Shown: in pieces, positions 16,484-25,400 of the stretch
Layout: the number at the start of each line of letters is the position of its first letter
How positions within the stretch are numbered: the stretch's first letter is position 1
Origin: Propionibacteriaceae bacterium
GTDB lineage: Bacteria > Actinomycetota > Actinomycetes > Propionibacteriales > Propionibacteriaceae
DNA: 36,033 nt
Assembly: GCA_031271975.1 (NCBI GenBank)
Contig: JAISUR010000021.1
Coordinates: 1 to 36,033, forward strand
Direction of reading: 5' to 3'
Notes under the pieces: generated by a model
What the model was told of the DNA's origin: nothing
Database searches by the model: none
What the model saw: the letters and a program-made list of their open reading frames with translations, nothing else
Translations under genes and position numbers: made by a program

Positions 16484-17785
16484 TCACTTGAACGAGGCGA
16501 GCAGCCAATTCCCGGTGTAGACCTCGCGATAGAGGGCGTAGCCGACGCCGTCCGCGGCGCCCAGGACAGCCGCAGTTGTCGCAGGCTCTGCAGCGGCCGA
16601 CCTGCCGGGGACTTCGAGGGTGAACACGTTGCCCGAATCCAAGTCGATAACCAGGTCTGCTTCCGGCGAGTAGGGCTCCGACTCGTCGTCGCGGTACTGC
16701 TGCGTGGTGACGATCAGATTGCCGCCCACGGTCCCGCCCACGTCCCAGTTCAGCGCAAGTTCCTCCGCCTGCAGCGTGTCGGGATTGAAGAACCTGACTG
16801 CCCGGCGGTTTTCCGGATCGTCGATTCCCGACCAGAACATCCGGTCGATCACGGTGGAGCCGCCGCTGAGGTTGGGAACCGTTGACCATCCGTACGGCGC
16901 GGTCGCGGCGGGCAAGGTGACCGAATCCCACTCACCTGCTGCACCGAAGACTTTCACCCAGGAGTTTTGCATGTCGTCGGTTTCCAGTGTCACCAGTTTG
17001 CCGCCTGATTCGAACATGCCGGACAGCCATTCGTCGTCCATGTCGTTGGGTGCCGCCGACACCGGGAGCCATTCGCCGTCGGCCAAGTACTCCACCTCGT
17101 CGTCGTAGCGGACGTAAACGGTCTCGCCCACCGCCAACACGGACACGACCGTCGACTCCCATTGTCTGACCTCGGCCCATTCGTCCGCGGCCATGTCGTA
17201 GCGCAGCAGGACGACCAGGTCAATTTCACCAGTGGCCTTGACCGCCAACCAGGCGTACTGGCCGGCGACCGCGATTTCGCTGCTGTCGGCTTCGCCAGAT
17301 CCGGGGAACGGCATGTCGGCCAACTGTGTCCACGTGTGGAAAGCTGGATCGAAGCGGTAGCTCTCCTGGACGGTCGGCCCGACACCGAAGAACCAGTAAC
17401 TTCCATCCGCCCACACCGCGTACTGTGAACCGCTGTCCTGGCCGGCCGGCTCGAACGGCGTGTAAAGATCTTCCCAAGACACGGTCGCCTGGGGTGCCGG
17501 AACGGCTACCGTCGGCTCGCCCGGACCCAGCGGCAACTGCACTTGCGCGGGCGGCATCATCATCGTCACGATCAAGGCGCCGACGGCACCGACGATGGCG
17601 AACACGGCCGCCACGGCAACAAGGCGCCATGGGCTGGCCTTGGGCTTGGCGCGCAAGAAGACGGTGGCGTCAAGGGGCTGAAACGCCTGGGTGCGGGTCG
17701 CTGACTGCATGCGGGCGCGCACGTACGAGCGGACGCGCTCATCGTCCGACCGGTATTCCTCCAGCGAAGTCACTTTGTTGCTCAT
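16484..17785 (-). CDS. Membrane-anchored beta-propeller, putative sigma-factor partner (paralog C)
   Basis: The 433-residue protein has three parts. Residues 1-53 are cytoplasmic and charged, with no Cys/His zinc motif. Residues 54-76 form one membrane span (W-R-L-V-A-V-A-A-V-F-A-I-V-G). Residues 77-433 form an outer domain homologous to the two propeller proteins encoded nearby: W-E-D-L-Y-T-P-F-E-P, W-F-F-G-V-G, Y-R-F-D-P...W-T-Q-L-A-D-M-P, R-Y-D-M-A-A-D-E-W, and G-V-G-Y-A-L...N-W-L-L-A-S-F-K. Its ATG overlaps the sigma-factor stop as ATGA. The coupling and topology suggest an anti-sigma-like sensor with the propeller outside the cell; this role is inferred, not shown by a recognised anti-sigma domain. 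Confidence 0.75.
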   Translation of the reverse strand: MSNKVTSLEEYRSDDERVRSYVRARMQSATRTQAFQPLDATVFLRAKPKASPWRLVAVAAVFAIVGAVGALIVTMMMPPAQVQLPLGPGEPTVAVPAPQATVSWEDLYTPFEPAGQDSGSQYAVWADGSYWFFGVGPTVQESYRFDPAFHTWTQLADMPFPGSGEADSSEIAVAGQYAWLAVKATGEIDLVVLLRYDMAADEWAEVRQWESTVVSVLAVGETVYVRYDDEVEYLADGEWLPVSAAPNDMDDEWLSGMFESGGKLVTLETDDMQNSWVKVFGAAGEWDSVTLPAATAPYGWSTVPNLSGGSTVIDRMFWSGIDDPENRRAVRFFNPDTLQAEELALNWDVGGTVGGNLIVTTQQYRDDESEPYSPEADLVIDLDSGNVFTLEVPGRSAAAEPATTAAVLGAADGVGYALYREVYTGNWLLASFK

Positions 17786-18303
17786 GACACCCCCTTGATC
17801 AAGTTCTTGCGCATTGCCGCGACCCCACGGTGCAAATGCGAACGGGCCGTGGCCTCCGAGCAGCCCAACACGTCGCCTATCTCCTCGAAACTCGCATCCT
17901 CGTAGAACCGCATGACCACGGCCGTGCGCTGCTTCAGCGGCAACTGGTCACACATCTCAGCCACCCACATGACGTCGACGACGCCGTCTGCCGACGGCAT
18001 GGCCGCGCCGCCTTCGACCACCCGGGACATGTCCTCCCAGGTGGTCTCTTTTCGCGTCTTGCGCCACCGGGACACGTTCGCGTTGGCGATGGAACGCCGC
18101 ACGTACGCGCCGGCCTTGCCCCCGGCCGCGACCTTGTCCCAGTGCCGATACGCGCCCAGCAAGGCGTCCTGCACCGCGTCCAGTGCGTCTTCCCGGTTAC
18201 CGGTGATCAGATAGGCGAACTCTTGCAGCGCGACCGACTCGGTGGCGACGAAATGCTCAAACGTCGGCACGAAAGAGCCCGGGGACCACTGGTCTTGACC
18301 CAC
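17782..18303 (-). CDS. ECF sigma factor, SigE-type family
   Basis: The 173-residue product has sigma region 2 (F-A-Y-L-I-T-G-N-R-E-D-A-L-D-A-V-Q-D-A, then A-Y-V-R-R-S-I-A-N-A-N-V-S-R-W-R-K) and region 4 (L-P-L-K-Q-R-T-A-V-V-M-R-F-Y-E-D, helix-turn-helix S-F-E-E-I-G-D-V-L-G-C-S-E-A-T-A-R-S-H). Y-V-R-R followed by a basic stretch is typical of the actinomycete SigE-like subfamily. Longer starts (ATG at 18327 and beyond) are open, but GAAGGAG at 18310-18316 sits 6 bases before this GTG and the length fits the family. The downstream gene is translationally coupled and probably its regulator. Confidence 0.9.
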   Translation of the reverse strand: MGQDQWSPGSFVPTFEHFVATESVALQEFAYLITGNREDALDAVQDALLGAYRHWDKVAAGGKAGAYVRRSIANANVSRWRKTRKETTWEDMSRVVEGGAAMPSADGVVDVMWVAEMCDQLPLKQRTAVVMRFYEDASFEEIGDVLGCSEATARSHLHRGVAAMRKNLIKGVS

Positions 18304-18309
18304 TGCGCG

Positions 18310-18316
18310 CTCCTTC
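18310..18316 (-). promoter_or_regulatory. Ribosome binding site deciding the sigma-factor start
   Basis: GAAGGAG on the minus strand, 6 bases before the GTG at 18303. It selects this start over the ATG at 18327, which has no comparable site. Confidence 0.7.
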
Positions 18317-18356
18317 AAGCCGTTCATACCAATACTGACGCAGGACCGGGCGGTTT

Positions 18357-18370
18357 CGTGGCAAACCACG
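18357..18370. promoter_or_regulatory. Small inverted repeat between sigma factor and oxidoreductase
   Basis: CGTGG (18357-18361) and CCACG (18366-18370) flank CAAA in the divergent gap. It could be an operator or a short hairpin; no clear ECF-type promoter was found. Confidence 0.3.
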
Positions 18371-18387
18371 CGGTCTCTATTTTTCGG

Positions 18388-18417
18388 GTGACGAGAGCAA
18401 GGCGCCGGGTCTATCCT
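18388..18417 (+). promoter_or_regulatory. Promoter of the Gfo/Idh/MocA gene
   Basis: TATCCT (18412-18417) is 7 bases before the ATG at 18425, the leaderless arrangement. GTGACG at 18388-18393 is a possible -35 with an 18-base spacer. Confidence 0.5.
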
Positions 18418-18424
18418 TCCCAGC

Positions 18425-19456
18425 ATGAGGACTCTTCCACCTACTCGGGTGCCCACGCCGGGGGACGCCCCGGGGCTGAAATGGGGCATCATCGCCCCCG
18501 GCGGGATCGCCAACAGATTCGCGCGGGCCATCCGCGCCCACACCAGGCAAGAAATCGCCGCTGTCGGGTCGCGCTCGCTGGAGCGGGCGCAGCAGTTCGC
18601 CGAGCGCTACCAGATCGAGAAGGCCTACGGCTCCTACGAGGAGTTGGTGGCTGATCCGGAAGTGCAGGCCATCTACGTCTCATCGCCGCACAGCCAGCAC
18701 TGCGAGCAGGCGCTGCTGTCCATCGCCGGGGGCAAGCACGTGCTGGTGGAGAAGGCGTTCGCCCGCAACGCCGCCGACGGCCAACTCATGGTCGACGCTG
18801 CCCGCCAAGCCGGCGTGGCGCTGATGGAGGCCATGTGGACGCGCTTCCTGCCCGGCATCGACATCATTCGGCAGTTGCTGGCCGACGGCGCGCTGGGCGA
18901 CATCCGGTTGGTGGCCGCCGACCACGGCCAGGACTTGCGGCACGTGCCGCGCCTGCTCGACCCGGACACCGCCGGCGGCGCTTTGCTCGACTTGGGCGTC
19001 TACGTGATTTCGTTCGCGGCCTTCGCGCTGGGCCAACCCGGCGCGATCACTGCCCGCGGCAGCCTGCTCGATTCCGGCGTGGACGCCCAGGAAGCGATGA
19101 TTCTCAACGGCTACGCCGCGCATCCGGGCGCCGAAGCGGTGCTGCACGCGACGATGTCCGCGCGCACGCCCACGACGGCCATCATCTGCGGCACAGACGG
19201 CCGCATCGAGCTGGACAGCGACTTCTACACCCCGCAGCCCGTCCACTTCATCGCGCCGGACAACACCCGCCTGACCAGCCCGAGCCCGCGCGTCCACCTG
19301 CATCAAGCGCTGTGCTACGAAGCCGAGCACTTCGCCACGATGGTCGCCGAAGGCCGCACCGAATCCGAATGGCTCCCCCTGGAGGAAACCCTGGAAATCC
19401 TGCGCACCATGGACGAGGTGCGAGCGCAACTAGGCGTGCGCTTCCCCGGGGAATAA
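18425..19456 (+). CDS. Gfo/Idh/MocA family oxidoreductase
   Basis: The 343-residue protein has an N-terminal Rossmann domain (W-G-I-I-A-P-G-G-I-A-N-R-F at about 20-32), A-I-Y-V-S-S-P-H-S-Q-H, and L-V-E-K-A-F-A-R-N in place of the family's usual E-K-P. The C-terminal half carries the beta-sheet domain with G-G-A-L-L-D-L-G-V-Y-V-I. Such enzymes oxidise or reduce sugar, inositol or dihydrodiol substrates with NAD(P). The substrate is unknown. It is a single gene, divergent from the sigma factor and convergent with the SLH operon. Confidence 0.88.
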   Translation: MRTLPPTRVPTPGDAPGLKWGIIAPGGIANRFARAIRAHTRQEIAAVGSRSLERAQQFAERYQIEKAYGSYEELVADPEVQAIYVSSPHSQHCEQALLSIAGGKHVLVEKAFARNAADGQLMVDAARQAGVALMEAMWTRFLPGIDIIRQLLADGALGDIRLVAADHGQDLRHVPRLLDPDTAGGALLDLGVYVISFAAFALGQPGAITARGSLLDSGVDAQEAMILNGYAAHPGAEAVLHATMSARTPTTAIICGTDGRIELDSDFYTPQPVHFIAPDNTRLTSPSPRVHLHQALCYEAEHFATMVAEGRTESEWLPLEETLEILRTMDEVRAQLGVRFPGE

Positions 19457-19554
19457 GACCCATGCGCGCCACAGGCGTGCCCCTGCCGGGCCACACGGAC
19501 TACGTCCGAGATCCCGGAACACCACCCCACAAAGTTCTTCGATACTTTGCGGGG
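19457..19554 (+). repeat. Structured repeat lacking its left end
   Basis: It starts directly at the oxidoreductase stop with a worn middle module, then GTGCCCC, GGACTACGTCC and the CCCCACAAAGT...ACTTTGCGGGG hairpin at about 19526-19554. That last module is nearly identical to 9833-9862. It lies between convergent genes. Confidence 0.8.
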
Positions 19555-19563
19555 ACGGCTGGG

Positions 19564-22491
19564 TTAAGCCCCTAGATACCGGTACATGAATGCGGCCATC
19601 TCGTCGCGGGTGCATCCCCGGTCGGGGTGGTAAAGCGTGCCGGCGCTGGCCACCTCCTGGGCACGCATCCATTCGATGTCGGAGAAGAACATGTGGGTGC
19701 GGGGCACGTCGGTGTAACTGGGCGCGACGACGGTGATCGGCGTGAATCCGTTCCGGTAGATGTCCAGGCGGTGTAGGAAGGCGGCGATTTCCCCCCTGGT
19801 AGCGGGCTGGTCCGGCAGGTAGCGGCCGCCCCCGGCGCCGGTGGTGATGCCGGACGCCTTCAGCCATTCGATGTCGGAATAGAACATGTGCGTCTTCGGC
19901 ACGTCGGAGAACGACGGCGTCGCCGGGCTGGTGAACGCCGGGCGCCCGGCCATGCGATACAGGTAGGCGGCCATCTCGGCGCGGGTCACGTCCCGGTCGG
20001 GCCAGAAGTTGTCGGAAGTGGCGCTGACGATGCCGCGTTGCACGAGGTCGTTGATGGCCACGTAGAAGCGCTGTGTCGAGGGCACGTCGATGAAATAGCG
20101 CACCTGGCGCGGTGTCTGCGCCGTAAACACCTGTGTCGCGCCAGATTTCGACACCGTCACCGTCAAAGTGATCCGCGAACCCAGGTCGGCGGCCGTGGGC
20201 GTGAACGTGGCCGTGGTGGAGCGGATGACGTCGCCGCGTTTCCAGGCGTATTGGAAGGTCGACGCCGGACACGACAGCCCGGCGGCCGACAGAGGCTGCC
20301 CCACGCGGATCGTGCCCTGGATCGATAGCGTGCCCGTGCAAAGAACCGGCTGAATCAACTCGACGGTGTAGTTGAAGCCGTATTCGTATGCGTCCGCCCA
20401 CACCGACACCCAGTAGGTGCTGTGCGAATCCAGTGTCGCCGTGATCGCATAGACGCCGTCGCCCTGGTCTTCCAAGTCGCCCACATAATTCCATTCCAGG
20501 TCTTCCATGTAGCCGTAAAGCAGGTGGCTGGAGCGGAACTTGATCGTGTACTCCCCCGTGACAGGCGGCGTGAAGGCCCAAAAGTCCTCGTCAAACAGGT
20601 ATTGGATGCCGCCGGACGCGCCGTTGGCCAACGCGCACGCCAAATCTAGGTCTTGGCCGCAATCGTCGTAGCCCAAGCTCAGCGTGTAGTCGAAACCGGA
20701 AAGGAAGTTTCCGAGCACGGCGAGCGTGTATTGCTGCCCGGTCACCACCCCTTCCGGCCGCTGCAGGACGAACGCCGCCGTCTCGTTGCCGCCCCCCCAC
20801 ACAAACCAGGCCGACGCCCAGTCGAGCCAGTTGCCGGCCTGGTCGTACAGGGCGGCGCGCGCCGGCTGGCCTTCCAGCCCGGGCGCGACAGCGGCTTGGA
20901 TGAACCAGTTTCCGGCAGGCGCGGTGACTTTGTACCAATCCACGTCGTAGGGATACTCGATCCGGCCGGTGGTGCCGTTGGAGAACACGCACGATGTCGC
21001 CTTGTCGTCGCGGCAGACGTCGGCGGTGGGGTGATATGTGTACGCGAGCACGGCCGCGTCCTCGTCCAGGCTTTGCACGGTCACGGTCAGGTGCCCGCCC
21101 GCGGAGCGGAACGTGTCCCCGGGCTGCAGATAAACCGGGGTTTCGGCCCGGTCGGACCAGTAGCGGGCTTCGTTGGCGGGCTGGATGACCATCTGGCTGG
21201 TCGAATAGACCGCCGCCGATCCCACCCGCAGCACGGCCACACCCAAGGGCGTGCGCCACCGCTGCGCGCGGAATTCGAAGAAGTACGAATAGCCGGGAAG
21301 CGTGTCGTTGGCATTCGCGTCCGGCCGGAACACCACCGCCTGAACGCCGGAGTTATTCGAAACCGGCGAGACGGGCAATACGACCGTGCCGCTGCCGTCT
21401 TGGGTGATCTCGGTCAACCCGTCACCGTAGTCGATGATGCCGAGTTGGAATTTGTGGACGGCGCTGAGCCGGTCGGCGATACCCATCACGTCCCAGTTGT
21501 CGCCGTACTCGATCTCGCGGCAGCCGTAGGAATTGTCCTGGTCCCAGGTGACCAAGTTCGTGTTGGCCTGGTGGCATTCCTGCCGATAGTCGTGGGTGAA
21601 GCCGAGCGTGTGCCCAAACTCGTGCGCCATCAGGTGGCTGCGCAGGTCGGCAGGCTGGCCGAGGCGCACTTCCATCATCGACGAATTCCCCAGCGAAATG
21701 TCGCCGCTGAGCGGATACGACGCCACGCCGTCCGAGCCTTGGATCGCAACCCCCGCGGCTTCGCACAGCGGCACGGACTCGAACACGATCAGGTGCTTGC
21801 CAGCGGAGAAGAATTCCCGGGTCACGCCGAACAGGTCGACTGCCTCGTCCCACACATTCCAGATCCGGGGCTGGTTGCAGGACCAACTGGTGTTGAACGT
21901 GCGGAAGTTGGCCTCGTCCCAGACCAGGTCGAACCTGCTGCCGACGAACTCGCGGTAGTTGGTTTCCAGATCGTTCAGGTGCGTCCAGATATTCGGCTTG
22001 GACAGCCAGTTCGTCGACTGCCCTTGCGGCGCGGCGACGGCCACGTACACCTCATGTGTCCAATACGAATCCGGTAGCGCGTCCGCTGTCGGGCCGCCCT
22101 TCAGCGCTGGCCGTTCCAGGACTTCGACGTCGCTGACCGCCAATGCGGTGCCCGCCGCTTCGGCCAGCAGCCCGCTGCTGACAGCGGAACCAGCTTTCAG
22201 TTTGCCGCGCTTGTCACCAGGCACCTTGGCGGCGATCTTGGCAGGCACGGCCACAGTTGCCCGCACTGTGGCGCCGGTCTGCAGGTCTGCCGCGGCCACG
22301 TCGACGCTGGTGCCATCAGCGAGCACGATCTGCGCCAAGGTGGTGGAAGCGCCGTCCGCAACAGGTTCCGCGACCGCCGACCACACCGTGCCCTCGACCT
22401 CGATTGGGACGTCCGAAGCCGCTTCAGCCGGCGGGGCCGTCACCAATGCCAACACCAAACTGGCGCCCAACGCCGCCACCACAGTTCTCAT
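19564..22491 (-). CDS. Secreted metzincin-like metalloprotease with three SLH domains
   Basis: The 975-residue protein has a signal peptide (residues 1-26, ending P-P-A-E-A-A). The zinc site H-E-F-G-H-T-L-G-F-T-H is at 290-300 (ligands His290, His294, His300; base Glu291), and the Met-turn-like D-V-M-G follows near 334-337, a metzincin layout resembling peptidase M11 (gametolysin). Two prepeptidase-C-terminal-like beta domains cover about 490-710, an Ig-like domain with V-T-V-S-K-S-G about 717-797, and three SLH repeats 799-975 (F-x-D-V...T-R-A-E-M-A-A-Y-L-Y-R), which attach the protein to cell-wall polymers. Its ATG overlaps the stop of the upstream SLH gene (ATGA). The frame is open further upstream but the signal peptide fixes the start. 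The target protein is unknown. Confidence 0.88.
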   Translation of the reverse strand: MRTVVAALGASLVLALVTAPPAEAASDVPIEVEGTVWSAVAEPVADGASTTLAQIVLADGTSVDVAAADLQTGATVRATVAVPAKIAAKVPGDKRGKLKAGSAVSSGLLAEAAGTALAVSDVEVLERPALKGGPTADALPDSYWTHEVYVAVAAPQGQSTNWLSKPNIWTHLNDLETNYREFVGSRFDLVWDEANFRTFNTSWSCNQPRIWNVWDEAVDLFGVTREFFSAGKHLIVFESVPLCEAAGVAIQGSDGVASYPLSGDISLGNSSMMEVRLGQPADLRSHLMAHEFGHTLGFTHDYRQECHQANTNLVTWDQDNSYGCREIEYGDNWDVMGIADRLSAVHKFQLGIIDYGDGLTEITQDGSGTVVLPVSPVSNNSGVQAVVFRPDANANDTLPGYSYFFEFRAQRWRTPLGVAVLRVGSAAVYSTSQMVIQPANEARYWSDRAETPVYLQPGDTFRSAGGHLTVTVQSLDEDAAVLAYTYHPTADVCRDDKATSCVFSNGTTGRIEYPYDVDWYKVTAPAGNWFIQAAVAPGLEGQPARAALYDQAGNWLDWASAWFVWGGGNETAAFVLQRPEGVVTGQQYTLAVLGNFLSGFDYTLSLGYDDCGQDLDLACALANGASGGIQYLFDEDFWAFTPPVTGEYTIKFRSSHLLYGYMEDLEWNYVGDLEDQGDGVYAITATLDSHSTYWVSVWADAYEYGFNYTVELIQPVLCTGTLSIQGTIRVGQPLSAAGLSCPASTFQYAWKRGDVIRSTTATFTPTAADLGSRITLTVTVSKSGATQVFTAQTPRQVRYFIDVPSTQRFYVAINDLVQRGIVSATSDNFWPDRDVTRAEMAAYLYRMAGRPAFTSPATPSFSDVPKTHMFYSDIEWLKASGITTGAGGGRYLPDQPATRGEIAAFLHRLDIYRNGFTPITVVAPSYTDVPRTHMFFSDIEWMRAQEVASAGTLYHPDRGCTRDEMAAFMYRYLGA

Positions 22492-25400
22492 GACAAATAC
22501 CTCCACAGGAATGCCGCCATCTCGTCCCGGGCGCACGCCCGGCTGGGATTGAAGTTCGCCGCCGCCGCGGCAATGCCTTGGGCGCGCATCCATTCGATGT
22601 CGGAGAAGAACGTGTGGGTGCGCGGCACATCCGCGTAGCTGGGCGCGGGCACTGTGAGCGCGCGGAAGCCGTGCAGGTAGATGTCCAGGCGGTGCAGGAA
22701 CGCGGCGACCTCGCCCCGCGTGGCGGCTTGGTCCGGCAAGAACTTCCCGTTGCCCGCACCAGTCGTAATGCCCGACTGCTTCAGCCACTCGATGTCGGAA
22801 TAGAACATGTGCGTCTTCGGCACGTCAGTGAACGACGGCGCCGCTGGGCCGGAGAACGCCGGGGCCCCGGCCATGCGATACAGGTAGGCGGCCATTTCGC
22901 CCCGGGTGACCGCCCGGTCCGGCCAGAAACCGCCGCCGGTGGCGCTCGACGAGACAATCCCAGCCTGCACGAGGTTGGTGATCTCCAGATAGAAGCGCTG
23001 TGTGACCGGCACGTCCGAGAAGTACACCACTTTCGCCGGCCAACGGTTCGGCAGCGCTACCGCCTCCAGGGTGAGCGGTGAATAGTGCACATATGCGCCG
23101 AACGTGGACCATTCGGACTCGTCGATGGGCGCGTCGCCCAGCCAGCCGGGTCGGCCCAGGGAGATGGTTGCCGTGGGCACGGCCCGGTTTTGGACCTTGA
23201 ACGTGCCTTGCTCGGTCGTGCCGATCCACCACTGCTGAGCGGGTGTCGGAGCCGCGCCGACATCCGTCAAGGCGACGGCATGCGACCACTCGCTGGTGGC
23301 GTTGCCCAAAGTGAGCGCCTTGCCGCCGAACTTCAGCACCGCATACCCGTCGGCGGTGTACGAGATGTCGAAATACTGGTTCGCGTTGGCGACTGTGGCC
23401 GCCCGGGTCCCCACAACGCCGTTCCGGACTTCGAGCACGTAGGCGTCCAGCCCGCCGTGGATCCGGTAGGTGCCCGGCATCGCCGGCCAGACCACCGCGC
23501 CCGACACCGGTTTGATCGGCGTATCCGCAGAATTGAGGGCACCGGCCGAACCTGGCCAGGGCGTGCCCGACAATACGATCGCCGACTGCGAATTCAGCTT
23601 CTTGACGTCCGCCACGCGCACGCCGGCGGCCGCGGAGAAACCGATCTGCCGATAGCTGCCGCCGGTACCGAACCAATCCCCGTTGCGGATGCGGTAGTAG
23701 TAGCCCTGCAGCACCTGGTACTTGGCCCGGCCTGACGCGTCTGTCTTGATCGTCCCGGCAGCCCGGCCGTCAAGATAGACGTTGACCGTCGTGTTCGCCA
23801 GCGCCTGCCCGGCGGAGTTCTTGAAGACGGCGTCCAAGGTGCGGATCACCGAGAGTTCCGCCTCGCCGGTGCCCACGTCCGGGCTGGCCGCCGGGTCGCC
23901 GAGCACCGTCACGCCGTCGGTTTGCGGCGGCAGCAGATTCACGCCCACACCCTCTATCGGGTCGATGATGCGGTTGTTGTTCGTCGGGTAGGAGTACCAA
24001 GCCAGCCTGATGGGCAGGAACATCGAGTCGTGGCTGTTTATCCGCTCGAAAGAGTTGCCGGAGGCCATCAAGATCCCGCCGCCCACGCCGTAGCTGGAGG
24101 TCAACTCGATCAGGTGGTAGTTGCCGATGAGCCGGTTGTTTTCCATCAGCAGGTCGTTCATGCGGTTTTCCGTCGTGCGCTCCACGGCCCCGCTGACCTC
24201 CAGGGCGGTCACTTCCCGCCCGGACGACCACCGTTCGAAGCCCGGCTCCGGATCGACCACCAGCTCGGCCTTCATGACATTGCCGCGCAGCACGTTGTTG
24301 AGCGAGCGCGTGCCTTCGCCGCCGGAAAGCCAAAAGGCCTTGCCATACATGCCTTCCTCGTACACCTTCACCACCGCCGTGTTGTTTTCCCACAGCGCGT
24401 CGTGGGTGTCCAGTTCCGACCAGTGCCCGGTTTGCTGGTTGCCGCCATAGTCGGTGTAGCGGAAGCCGCCGCCGCCCGACAAGCGGTAGCCGTATTCGTT
24501 CAGTTCGCGTCTGAAGGGCGCGTCGATGTGCATGTAAGCCAGGTTGTGGACGCAGTCCATATACGAGGCGATCGCGTACCCTTGCGGGTTGAAACCCAGG
24601 CCAAAGACATAGTTGTCCTTGACGTATGTCTTCTCGGTGGCGTAGAAGAAGTGCGCGATGCCGATCGAGTTCACGGTGTACGAGTCGATGTATATCTCGT
24701 TGTGGATCATGTCCCCGGTCATGGCGATGCCCATCTGCCGCGCCCGGCGTGCCGAGTTGAAGCTGGCGTCGCCCGTCCCGAAGATGATCCGGGAGCCCTG
24801 GTGGCGGTTTCCCGTGAACGTGCCCAGGTCGTAGATCACATTGTGGTTGACGGACGCTCCATCCACGCTGATGGCCCGCAGCGAATCGCCGCGATAGCGC
24901 AAGGTGAGGCCCTCCACGACGCAGTCGTGGCACTCGCCCAGCGCGACGGGGCCCATGTGCTCGGTGCAGTCCGGGTTCCCGGCGCTGCCCTGGGCACCTT
25001 GGACGACGGAACCATTGGCGATGGTGACGTGTGAAGCCGGATGCCCGAACTTGACGCCGTAGGTCTCCAATGGGTTGTCTTGGCCACCCGGCCCGGCGTT
25101 GTCGTAGGTGACGGTGTGCCCGCCGAGGTCCAAGGTGACGTTCGCGTTCGGATTGGCCAGGCCGATGATGGCGGTGGCGTCAGCTGTGATGTCTTGTGTG
25201 ACCAGATAGGTCTTGCCGTCGCCGGAAAGCTGATAGGGGGCTCCGCCCGGCATATCTTCCGGGATGCGGACCACGTCCGGCGTCATCGCCTTGGTGCGCA
25301 AGGTCTTGTCGGCCGAGGCCCGCGTCACGCCGTCGGCGCCTTTGTACAGCAGCCGGTAGTGGTAGACGGTGTCGGGCTGCAGGCCGGTCAGATAGCGCAG

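Noticed and set aside
20653-22077. Plus-strand open frame opposite the SLH protease
   Set aside because: No signal peptide or family features; antisense to a gene with a complete metzincin site and SLH repeats.
23922-25034. Plus-strand open frame opposite the beta-helix gene
   Set aside because: Shadow frame; low-complexity Val/Arg/His translation.
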